Source of the DNA: an uncultured Draconibacterium sp.
Lineage (GTDB): Bacteria > Bacteroidota > Bacteroidia > Bacteroidales > Prolixibacteraceae
Reading direction: 5' to 3'
NCBI RefSeq assembly: GCF_913060805.1
Contig: NZ_CAJXTC010000035.1
Coordinates: forward strand, 1 to 55,227
Length of the DNA: 55,227 bases
Positions 26,654 through 34,218 of the stretch are shown in pieces (positions within the stretch are counted from its first letter, which is position 1; the number at the start of each line of letters is the position of its first letter). The translations under genes and the position numbers were made by a program. The notes under the pieces were generated by a model that was not told where the DNA came from, did not search any database, and saw nothing but the letters and a program-made list of their open reading frames with translations.

Positions 26654-28663
26654 ATGAAAGCAAATGCAATAAAACATGATGCTGTAAAGAGTAGTGAGAA
26701 CCGAACTCCTTTTTTTACAAATGCAAAGACTGACTCGTTTTTTGCTTCGTCGGATATAAACAGTCAAATGGCTGTTCAAATGCAATCGGAAGAGGAGAAA
26801 GAAGCCATACAAACACAAAGTATTGGAAATCTTCAGTTGCAGGAAGAAGAGGAGGAAGTTGTTCAGACTCAATCCGAGGAGGAGGAAGAGGAAGAAATGG
26901 TTCAGCCAAAGATGCAAAGTGCTCAAACCGGTAATCAGATACAACAAACTGCCCGAACAGGATTTATGGGGAGTCCGGTAGCTTATCCATTTTTCCATAA
27001 AATTCAAACGTCGTTCGGGAAACATGATATTTCAGGCATACAATCTTACCGAGACTCAAATGCCGGGAATGCAAATCGTAAGATGGGATCTTTGGCTTAC
27101 GCTGCAGGAAACAAAGTGGCGTTTCGAGGGGCGCCGAGTCTTCACACTGCAGCACACGAAGCGGCGCATGTAGTGCAGCAACGAAAGGGAGTGAGCCTAA
27201 AATCGGGTATTGGAAGGCCGGGTGATTCGTATGAACAGCATGCCGATGCGGTGGCCGATAAAGTAGTTCAAGGAAAAAGTGCTGAGTTAATTCTGTCAAC
27301 TATTCCGGGAAATGCCAGTGCCAGTTCTGGATCTATTCAGTTTGATGTTGAAAGTGGAAGTGATTGGCTCGGTGAATTTTGGGATGCCTATGTTTATCCC
27401 GGACATCAGCCTGGGACAGGACAGGGATTGCGCGATGTGGGACGACAGGTCAGGTCGTTTCAAAGGCTGAGCAATCGTTCAGCACATGAAGAAGGAGGAC
27501 AAACTATAATAGATGTAAATGACCGTGGGCTTAGAGGTGGACAAAGGTTGAATGATACAGAACAAATTGCCAGACCTGCAGCCAGCGGCCCGAGACAATG
27601 GACTATCGATTTAACTACGCATGAATTATTTGATCCTCAGCCGGCTTTGGCCGATGTGATACAAAATGCAATTGGAGATTGTTATTTGCTGGCAACGTTG
27701 CAAAGTATGGCTTCCAGAGGAGGAGGGCGTACACAGCTGGTAAACGCTGTTAGTGAATCAGGGAATGGTTTTAATGTTGAATTTTATCGAATAAAAATAG
27801 TTGGCAACAAGGCGCTCGTTGACCCAAACTCAAAAATACGTGTCGCTTTGGGACGAAATCATAATCCCAATGGAGTTCAATTGCGGGAAAAAACAGGAAC
27901 AATGACACAGGCACAGGCACGCGAGCTTTTACAGAACAGCAGTTACGCTTCGCAGGTTCAGGCAGGAGATTCCTTTAATGTGAACTGGACGAAAAGGATA
28001 GTTTGGCCATGGGCCATTGAACGTGCTTATGCTGCGGTGGCCGGTGGATTTAACCGTATTGAAGGTGGTTTTTCAGCATTGCCGATTATGGCTTTAACCG
28101 GTGAAACTCCATTTCAGGTTTTCAACTTAACCTCATACAGTCTGGCGCAACTTGCAAGTGTTTTAGCTTTGCTGAATATTGCAACTGATAATGATACTAT
28201 TGTAACGTCGTGGACATATAACACGTTGGATACGATTTATAATAGGAGTTTTGTTGTTGATTCTGCTGACAGAAGACGTGGAATTCGACTTATCGGAAAT
28301 GATGGCGTAACAACAGCCTGGATACCATGGCGAGAGATTGCAAATTACATTTCAGATTTTGTTATTCTCGATCCATTTGGCCCGCTTAATGGAAGACCTG
28401 TTCTGACAACTAAAGCCGACCATCCGAATTGGATACAGGCAATTATTAATGCTTCGACCACGCCAGGAGCAATCATAAGTGGAACTTTGTCGACAATCTG
28501 TCTGGGGCAGGGATTATTACTGGCCCCGGCTCATATTTATTCAATTACATCCTTGTCGGCTGCCGGAGCGCAAACTTCTAATCCATGGTCGATATTGCAT
28601 CCGGGATTGGTTTCTCCGGCGCAAATGCGGAAGGCTTTCGGAAGACTAACATTTAAACCATAA
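26654..28663 (+). CDS. eCIS cargo: DUF4157 eCIS core domain fused to a calpain-like cysteine protease
   Basis: A 669-aa protein with three parts. Residues 1-90 are disordered, with Gln/Glu blocks (VQTQSEEEEEEEMVQ). Residues of about 100-210 are the eCIS core (DUF4157) domain, with the zincin motif H168-EAA-H172 and a possible third ligand E194 in YEQHADAVAD. From about residue 325 comes a calpain/papain-like domain: Q337 and C343 in IQNAIGDCYLLATLQSMA, H627 in APAHIYSIT, and N643 in SNPWS. These match the Q-GDCW, GHAYS and NPWG positions of calpains, including the Q to C spacing of six. The C-H distance (284) is larger than in calpains, implying an insertion. It is likely the delivered protease toxin; substrate unknown. 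Confidence 0.85.
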   Translation: MKANAIKHDAVKSSENRTPFFTNAKTDSFFASSDINSQMAVQMQSEEEKEAIQTQSIGNLQLQEEEEEVVQTQSEEEEEEEMVQPKMQSAQTGNQIQQTARTGFMGSPVAYPFFHKIQTSFGKHDISGIQSYRDSNAGNANRKMGSLAYAAGNKVAFRGAPSLHTAAHEAAHVVQQRKGVSLKSGIGRPGDSYEQHADAVADKVVQGKSAELILSTIPGNASASSGSIQFDVESGSDWLGEFWDAYVYPGHQPGTGQGLRDVGRQVRSFQRLSNRSAHEEGGQTIIDVNDRGLRGGQRLNDTEQIARPAASGPRQWTIDLTTHELFDPQPALADVIQNAIGDCYLLATLQSMASRGGGRTQLVNAVSESGNGFNVEFYRIKIVGNKALVDPNSKIRVALGRNHNPNGVQLREKTGTMTQAQARELLQNSSYASQVQAGDSFNVNWTKRIVWPWAIERAYAAVAGGFNRIEGGFSALPIMALTGETPFQVFNLTSYSLAQLASVLALLNIATDNDTIVTSWTYNTLDTIYNRSFVVDSADRRRGIRLIGNDGVTTAWIPWREIANYISDFVILDPFGPLNGRPVLTTKADHPNWIQAIINASTTPGAIISGTLSTICLGQGLLLAPAHIYSITSLSAAGAQTSNPWSILHPGLVSPAQMRKAFGRLTFKP

Positions 28664-28684
28664 AGTTACGATAGAAGAACAATA

Positions 28685-29998
28685 ATGATAAAAGCCGTTT
28701 TAGAATATCTGGATAAAGTTATCCGACTTCGTTTTGATGACGAAATGAATGGAAGTGAGTCAGTCATCCCTGCGTTTGTTCCTGGCGACGACGTTGAGAG
28801 GCCCTTGCAGAAGTTTATACAGGAAAATGAATTAGGCGAAGCCGAAACAATTGTTCTTTTTATTGCCTTGGTACCTCACATGTCTCCCGAATTTTTCAAT
28901 AATATAATTGCCGAATACCTGCCAAATGGCGGCGATTTTCCCGAGTTTGGAGGGGTAAAAGGAAAGAACCACCGCGGAATATTACCTACCGGTGAAACCG
29001 TGCTTTATATTCTGGCCGGGCGAGACATCGAAAAACGTATGGAAGTGGCAAGACTGTTTGATGAGGAGCATCTGTTTTTCCAAAAGAACGTGCTGAATAT
29101 CGGGCCGGTTCCGGCAGGCGAACCCAGAATGAGTGGTCGACTGGTGCTCGATGATGAATATGTAGATCTGTTCACTTCAGGAAAAGTTTCGAAGCCCAAA
29201 TTAAGCAGTGATTTTCCTGCACAGCGAATTACCACTAATCAGGAATGGGGTGACTTGGTGTTGAAAGAAAAGACACTGGAAGAAATTAAAGAATTGGAAA
29301 CCTGGTTGAATTTCAACGAGCAGTTAATGGGAGAGTGGGGCATGCGCGATAAAATAAAACCGGGATTTCGTGTGTTGTTTTATGGGCCGTCGGGAACCGG
29401 GAAAACAATGACGACTTGTTTGCTGGGGAAATATACCGGAAGAGATGTTTATCGGGTTGATTTGTCGATGGTGATTTCGAAATACATTGGCGAGACGGAG
29501 AAAAATCTGTCAGGATTATTTAACAAGGCAGAACATAAAAACTGGATATTATTCTTTGATGAGGCCGACTCGCTTTTTGGCAAACGTACCAACGTTCGCG
29601 ATGCTCACGATAAGTACGCCAACCAGGAAGTTTCCTACCTCTTGCAGCGTATTGAAGCCCACAACGGACTGGTAATATTGGCGTCGAACATGAAAGGAAA
29701 TATCGACAGTGCTTTTACCCGCCGTTTTAATGCTTTCATCGAGTTTGATCCTCCCGGAGTTGCCGAACGTTTGAAACTTTGGCAGGTATATATGCCCCCA
29801 AAAAATAAAATGCATAAAGACATCGATTTAAAAGAGCTGGCTAAAAATTATGAGTTAACCGGGGCGAACATCGTCAACTCAATTCATTATGCGGGATTGT
29901 TATCCATACAAAAGGGAAATGCAGTATTGAATCAGGAAACTCTGTTGGCCGGAATCCGAAAAGAGTACAAAAAGGAAGGCAAAATCTTGCAGCAATAA
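28685..29998 (+). CDS. eCIS AAA+ ATPase (Pvc15/Afp15-like)
   Basis: A 437-aa AAA+ ATPase, last gene of the cluster. Walker A is G234-PSGTGKT, Walker B is ILFFDE with D292-E293, and downstream come ILASNMKGNIDSAFTRRF (sensor 1 and arginine finger region). The N-terminal 180 residues are a family-specific domain. In PVC/Afp this ATPase is encoded with every eCIS and is thought to assist assembly or cargo loading and to be absent from the finished particle. It follows the cargo gene by 21 bases. Confidence 0.94.
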   Translation: MIKAVLEYLDKVIRLRFDDEMNGSESVIPAFVPGDDVERPLQKFIQENELGEAETIVLFIALVPHMSPEFFNNIIAEYLPNGGDFPEFGGVKGKNHRGILPTGETVLYILAGRDIEKRMEVARLFDEEHLFFQKNVLNIGPVPAGEPRMSGRLVLDDEYVDLFTSGKVSKPKLSSDFPAQRITTNQEWGDLVLKEKTLEEIKELETWLNFNEQLMGEWGMRDKIKPGFRVLFYGPSGTGKTMTTCLLGKYTGRDVYRVDLSMVISKYIGETEKNLSGLFNKAEHKNWILFFDEADSLFGKRTNVRDAHDKYANQEVSYLLQRIEAHNGLVILASNMKGNIDSAFTRRFNAFIEFDPPGVAERLKLWQVYMPPKNKMHKDIDLKELAKNYELTGANIVNSIHYAGLLSIQKGNAVLNQETLLAGIRKEYKKEGKILQQ

Positions 29999-30012
29999 TC
30001 TCATTTCATGCC

Positions 30013-30030
30013 ATTTCCATTATTGGAAAT
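30013..30030 (+). terminator. Candidate terminator of the eCIS operon
   Basis: A 7-bp perfect hairpin, ATTTCCA-TTAT-TGGAAAT, 15 bases after the ATPase stop, followed by moderately T-rich sequence without a clean T-run. Confidence 0.4.
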
Positions 30031-30136
30031 CCAGTTCTTCTGTTTTCGGAAAATAAAAATTCGCAGAAACCTTTGGCATAACACCTACAATTTGCCAATT
30101 TTAAAGGGTTATTGATTCAATTCACAGTTATCGACC

Positions 30137-31402
30137 ATGAAAAAACTCATCTTGTGCCTGCTCTTTTTTGCTTTTATGTTTAATGTGTCAGCCCAGTTTG
30201 ACGCCAACTACGACGAAAGTAAAGTTCCTGAATTTAAATTACCTGATCCGCTAAAAATGTTTAATGGAAAGAAGATTCGGAATTCAAAAAAGTGGGAAGA
30301 TAAACGTCGCCCCGAATTGCTCAGTTTCTTTACGGAAAATATGTTCGGCGAAGTGCCCGGTAAACTGGAAATTTCGTCGGTTGATATTTTGGAAGAAAGT
30401 AACAATGCGCTGAACGGAAAAGCAATTAGAAAACAAGTTGACCTGGTATTTAAAAACCACGGGAAAACACTTGATTTTACCATCTTGATTTATCTGCCCA
30501 AAACCGAAAAGCGAGTGCCCTTATTTGTGGGGTACAATTTTTACGGAAATCATACGGTAACAGAGGATGTTGAAGTTATTATTTCGGAGGCTTGGGCGGC
30601 AAATAATCCGTCGTTCGGAATAATTAATAACCAGTTAACTGAACAGTCGAGAGGGGTGCGAACCAATCGGTGGTGCGTTGACAAAATAATTGATGCAGGA
30701 TTTGGATTGGCAGTAATTTATTATGGCGAAGTTGATCCCGACAAAGATGATTTTTCGGATGGTATTCATCCTTTATTTTATATCGACGATCAGCAACAGC
30801 CTGCAGCCAACGAGTGGGGAGCAATTGCAGCGTGGTCGTGGGGATTAAGTCGGGCAATGGATTATTTTGAGCGTGATGAGGCTATCGACGAATCGAAAGT
30901 TGTTGTATTTGGCCATTCACGACTTGGAAAAACAGCTTTGTGGGCCGGTGCCAGCGACGAGCGTTTTGCCGGTGTAATTTCAAATGAATCAGGTTGTGGA
31001 GGTGCTGCGTTATCGAAACGTCGGTTTGGCGAAACTTTATGGCGCATCAATAATAACTTTCCACACTGGTTCTGTAAAAACTTCAGAAATTACAGCAAAA
31101 ATGAGGAAGCATTACCGGTTGATCAGCACGAACTGATTGCCTTAATCGCACCGCGTCCGGTGTATATTGCAAGTGCCGAAGAAGACCGGTGGTCCGACCC
31201 AAAAGGTGAATTCCTTGGAGCTTTATATGCCACTCCGGTGTTTGAGCTTTATGGCAAAAAGGGAATCAAGCAAACGGAAATGCCGGAAGTTAATCAGCCC
31301 ATTCAAAACACAGTGGCTTATCATATCCGAACTGGAGAACATGATGTTACCGAATTCGACTGGGAACAATACATAAAATGGGCTACAGAATTTATTAAAT
31401 AG
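30137..31402 (+). CDS. Secreted CE15-like glucuronoyl esterase (alpha/beta hydrolase)
   Basis: A 421-aa protein with a signal peptide (KKLILCLLFFAFMFNVSAQ). The nucleophile elbow GHSRLGKTALWAGA places Ser at 261, and the catalytic His is probably H402 in GEHDVTEFDW; ESGCGG after the elbow is also CE15-like. CE15 enzymes cut the ester between glucuronic acid of xylan and lignin alcohols, in the periplasm or outside. Some bacterial members act on other uronate esters, so the substrate is open. It stands alone, 138 bases after the eCIS operon, and shares the bidirectional-looking hairpin at 31466 with the convergent gene. Confidence 0.85.
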   Translation: MKKLILCLLFFAFMFNVSAQFDANYDESKVPEFKLPDPLKMFNGKKIRNSKKWEDKRRPELLSFFTENMFGEVPGKLEISSVDILEESNNALNGKAIRKQVDLVFKNHGKTLDFTILIYLPKTEKRVPLFVGYNFYGNHTVTEDVEVIISEAWAANNPSFGIINNQLTEQSRGVRTNRWCVDKIIDAGFGLAVIYYGEVDPDKDDFSDGIHPLFYIDDQQQPAANEWGAIAAWSWGLSRAMDYFERDEAIDESKVVVFGHSRLGKTALWAGASDERFAGVISNESGCGGAALSKRRFGETLWRINNNFPHWFCKNFRNYSKNEEALPVDQHELIALIAPRPVYIASAEEDRWSDPKGEFLGALYATPVFELYGKKGIKQTEMPEVNQPIQNTVAYHIRTGEHDVTEFDWEQYIKWATEFIK

Positions 31403-31465
31403 AATGTATGGAAATGGGATTTTGGCCTCCTGAAATGGCGGCGATCAGAAAATCCTAAAAATAAA

Positions 31466-31494
31466 AAGGGCTGCATCAATTTGATACAGCCCTT
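31466..31494 (-). terminator. Terminator between convergent genes
   Basis: Arms AAGGGCTGCATCA (31466-31478) and TGATACAGCCCTT (31482-31494) pair over 13 positions with one C-A mismatch. On the minus strand the stem is followed by TTTATTTTT, so it ends the alpha-oxoamine synthase transcript; it may also stop the CE15 transcript on the plus strand. Confidence 0.8.
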
Positions 31495-31517
31495 GCAATT
31501 ATAATCGATTAATTGGA

Positions 31518-32780
31518 TTACATATCCACATCAACTTTTGCAATCTCACCGGTACGGTATTCGCCGGCAACCAGTTTTTTACGGGTTTCTTTAAAGGCTT
31601 TCAAAGTAATTTCTACATCCTCTAAAGTATGCATTGCAGTTGGTATTAAACGCAGAAGGATTTCACCTTTAGGAATTACCGGGTAAACTACCATAGAGCA
31701 GAAAATTCCGTAATTCTCGCGCAGGTCGTAAATCATCTGAGTAGCTTCTTCCTCGCCACCTTTCATATAAACCGGAGTAACCTGAGTGTTGGTTTTTCCA
31801 AGATCGAAACCGGCTTCTTTTAATCCGCCTTGCAGCGCATTAACGATTGTCCAAAGTTGTTCGCGCAATTCTGGCATTGTACGAATCATATCCAAACGTT
31901 TCAATGCACCAATTGTCATTGGCATTGGCAACGATTTCGCAAAAGTTTGCGAGCGCATATTGTAACGTAAAATGTAGCAGATATCAGTTTCGCAAGCAAC
32001 AAAACCGCCAATTCCGGCCATCGCTTTTGCAAATGTTCCGAAGTAAATATCGATTCCATCCTGAACGCCAAAATGCTCACCCGAACCAGCACCTGTTGGT
32101 CCCATAGTTCCAAAACCGTGTGCATCGTCAACAAACAAACGGAAATCGAATTCTTTTTTCAGTGCAACAATTTCATCAAGTTTTCCAACCTGTCCAGTCA
32201 TACCGAAAACACCTTCAGTAATTAATAAAATACCACCACCTGTTTCGGCTGCACGTTTTGTAGCGAAGCCTAACATTTTGCGACATTTCTCCATATCGTT
32301 GTGTTGGTACACAAAACTTTTTCCACCTTTTGCTTTATGAAGGAAAACTCCATCCATAATACAAGCGTGCGATTCAGAATCGTAAACAATAACATCGTTA
32401 CGGCTGGCAAGCACGTCGATAGCAGAAACCATACCCTGGTAACCGTAGTTCAACAAAAATGCATCAGGTTTGCTAACAAATGCAGCTAACTCACGCTCCA
32501 ATTGTTCGTGTTTAACTGTTTGTCCCGACATCATTCTGGCTCCCATAGGATAAGCCATACCGTATTGTGCCGCAGCTTCCGCATCAGCTTTTCTTACCTC
32601 TGGGTGGTTGGCCAATCCCAGGTAGTTGTTCAAACTCCATGTTAATACTTCTTTACCACGGAAATTCATTCTGGCAGAAATTTCGCCTTCCAGTTTTGGA
32701 AACGCAAAATACCCGTGAATTTGGTCCATCCACTTGCCAATATCACCTTTATTATTTCTGAATTTATCAAATATATCCAC
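31518..32780 (-). CDS. Alpha-oxoamine synthase (serine palmitoyltransferase/cysteate acyltransferase type)
   Basis: A 420-aa PLP-dependent fold-type I enzyme. The PLP lysine is K252 in GTFAKAMAGIGGF; DDAHGFGTMG holds the cofactor-binding Asp and His. The whole sequence (MDIFDKFRNN start, YFAFPKLEGEI, WSLNNYLGLANHPEVRKADA) matches the Bacteroidota group that condenses serine or cysteate with an acyl thioester for sphingolipid or sulfonolipid synthesis. 2-amino-3-ketobutyrate CoA ligase is the alternative family member, but the N-terminus does not favour it. Serine versus cysteate use cannot be decided from sequence here. It has its own strong promoter and terminator. Confidence 0.85.
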   Translation of the reverse strand: MDIFDKFRNNKGDIGKWMDQIHGYFAFPKLEGEISARMNFRGKEVLTWSLNNYLGLANHPEVRKADAEAAAQYGMAYPMGARMMSGQTVKHEQLERELAAFVSKPDAFLLNYGYQGMVSAIDVLASRNDVIVYDSESHACIMDGVFLHKAKGGKSFVYQHNDMEKCRKMLGFATKRAAETGGGILLITEGVFGMTGQVGKLDEIVALKKEFDFRLFVDDAHGFGTMGPTGAGSGEHFGVQDGIDIYFGTFAKAMAGIGGFVACETDICYILRYNMRSQTFAKSLPMPMTIGALKRLDMIRTMPELREQLWTIVNALQGGLKEAGFDLGKTNTQVTPVYMKGGEEEATQMIYDLRENYGIFCSMVVYPVIPKGEILLRLIPTAMHTLEDVEITLKAFKETRKKLVAGEYRTGEIAKVDVDM

Positions 32781-32814
32781 GATGATTTGTTTTTAAGTTT
32801 AAATTATAAGGATG

Positions 32815-32844
32815 CAAATGTAATCTTTTTTAAAATCTCAGCAA
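32815..32844 (-). promoter_or_regulatory. Bacteroidota-type promoter of the alpha-oxoamine synthase gene
   Basis: On the minus strand, TTG (complement of 32842-32844), a 19-base spacer, and TACATTTG (complement of 32815-32822). This is an exact match to the TTG-N19-TAnnTTTG consensus and lies 34 bases before the ATG. Confidence 0.75.
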
Positions 32845-33022
32845 ATGTGTTAAATAATACTAACACATCAACTTAACGTAATGAATTTGCCTTATTTTCA
32901 CACACCATAATTCGAGGTGTTATAGCTATACAATTGTTAATGAGTGAAATAACATATTTGGTAAAAGCTGTTAATTCCTTAAATTTTGAGGGTTAATTCG
33001 TTTCAATTAATTAAAAAAAGTA

Positions 33023-33030
33023 TATTTTTG
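33023..33030 (+). promoter_or_regulatory. Promoter -7 box of the bamD operon
   Basis: TATTTTTG matches TAnnTTTG; a weak TTT stands 19 bases upstream. The box ends only four bases before the first possible bamD ATG (33035), so the transcript would be leaderless or start between the candidate ATGs at 33035, 33041 and 33047. Confidence 0.55.
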
Positions 33031-33034
33031 CGCC

Positions 33035-33862
33035 ATGTTTATGAAAATGAGATTTTTGGGGATTGGATTACTAGCCATTTTATTGATTACAGCTTCGTGC
33101 GGTGACTATAACAAAATTGTAAAAAGTACCGACTACGAGTTTAAATACAAAAAGGCTGTTGAGTATTACGAAGACGGTGAATATGTTCGTTCAGCAACAC
33201 TCTTCAGAGAATTGGTGAACATTTACCGTGGAACCTCTCGAGCCGACAAAATTTATTATTACTATGCTAAAAGTATGATCGGTCAGAAAGACTATTTAAT
33301 GGCAGGTCATTATTTTAAGTCGTTGGTAAAAGAATTTCCAACAAGCGACTATGTTGAGGAGGCACAATTTATGATTGGGTACTGCTCGTATTTATTGTCG
33401 CCAAAACCAAGACTCGATCAGCAGGTAACACAAGAGGCTATCGATGCGTTGCAGCTGTACATTAATTTGTATCCGTACAGCGACCGTGTTGATGAAGCCA
33501 ACCGCTTAATCGACGAACTGGAAGATAAGTTAGTGTATAAGTCGTATTTAAGTGCTAAATTGTACTACGATTTTGAACAATACAAAGCTGCAGTAATTGC
33601 GCTAGGAAACAGTTTGGAAAAATATCCTGACAGTAAATACCGTGAAGAATTGAAGTATATGTTGTTAAAGGCAAAATACTTATTGGCTTCCAATAGTGTT
33701 ATGGATAAACAAAGTGAACGATATACAAATGCACTCGACGAATATTTTTCATTTATCGATGAATATCCGGACAGTGAACACAAAAAAGAGGTAGAAAAGT
33801 TTTATGAAAAAGCCTCTGAAATATTGAATTATAAAGAAGAAGAAGATTTAAACATTAATTAG
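33035..33862 (+). CDS. bamD: Outer membrane protein assembly factor BamD
   Basis: A 275-aa lipoprotein of the BAM complex, which inserts outer membrane beta-barrel proteins. The lipobox is LITASC at about residues 18-24. TPR helices run from YEFKYKKAVEYYEDGEY onward (RGTSRADKIYYYYAKSMIGQKDYLMAGHYF region and later repeats). The length fits the family. Three in-frame ATGs (33035, 33041, 33047) could start it; all keep the signal sequence. It heads a conserved Bacteroidota run, with rpoZ starting three bases after its stop. Confidence 0.92.
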   Translation: MFMKMRFLGIGLLAILLITASCGDYNKIVKSTDYEFKYKKAVEYYEDGEYVRSATLFRELVNIYRGTSRADKIYYYYAKSMIGQKDYLMAGHYFKSLVKEFPTSDYVEEAQFMIGYCSYLLSPKPRLDQQVTQEAIDALQLYINLYPYSDRVDEANRLIDELEDKLVYKSYLSAKLYYDFEQYKAAVIALGNSLEKYPDSKYREELKYMLLKAKYLLASNSVMDKQSERYTNALDEYFSFIDEYPDSEHKKEVEKFYEKASEILNYKEEEDLNIN

Positions 33863-33865
33863 AAT

Positions 33866-34201
33866 ATGGATTACAAGAAAACAAAAGCAGCTCCGTCAAC
33901 TATTTCGCGCGACCTTGAAGTTTTAACTCAGGAAACCGGAAATATTTACGAAACCGTAATGATCCTTGCTAAAAGAGCAAACCAGATCTCATCGGAATTA
34001 AAAGAAGAGCTTAACCAAAAGTTGCAGGAATTTGCTTCGTACACTGATAATTTGGAGGAAATCTTTGAAAACAGAGAACAAATCGAGATCTCTAAATTTT
34101 ACGAGCGTTTGCCAAAACCAACTCTTATTGCGTTTGAAGAATTAAAAGAAGGTGAAATTTATCACCGTAATCCAACGCGCGAGAACAAAAAACGCATCTA
34201 A
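33866..34201 (+). CDS. rpoZ: DNA-directed RNA polymerase omega subunit, Bacteroidota type
   Basis: A 111-aa omega subunit. The Bacteroidota form is recognised by DYKKTKAAPSTISRDLEVL, ETVMILAKRANQIS and FEELKEGEIYHRNPTREN. It helps assemble and stabilise the polymerase core by wrapping the beta-prime subunit. It is co-transcribed with bamD (three-base gap) and coaBC (17-base gap), an order common in this phylum. Confidence 0.93.
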   Translation: MDYKKTKAAPSTISRDLEVLTQETGNIYETVMILAKRANQISSELKEELNQKLQEFASYTDNLEEIFENREQIEISKFYERLPKPTLIAFEELKEGEIYHRNPTRENKKRI

Positions 34202-34218
34202 TTTTTTGACGCCCTTTT

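Noticed and set aside
27155-27169. HEAAH motif as proof of an active metalloprotease
   Set aside because: The motif is typical of the DUF4157 domain, but activity is not established for many members, so only a structural assignment is made.
7114-29998. Prophage or type VI secretion interpretation
   Set aside because: No capsid, portal, terminase, integrase, holin or TssJLM membrane-complex genes occur; the DUF4255, DUF5908, tape-measure, DUF4157 and ATPase set fits eCIS.
30137-31402. CE15-like esterase as part of the eCIS cluster
   Set aside because: It has its own signal peptide, a 138-base gap with a hairpin before it, and no DUF4157 or tail feature. Closeness is probably accidental.
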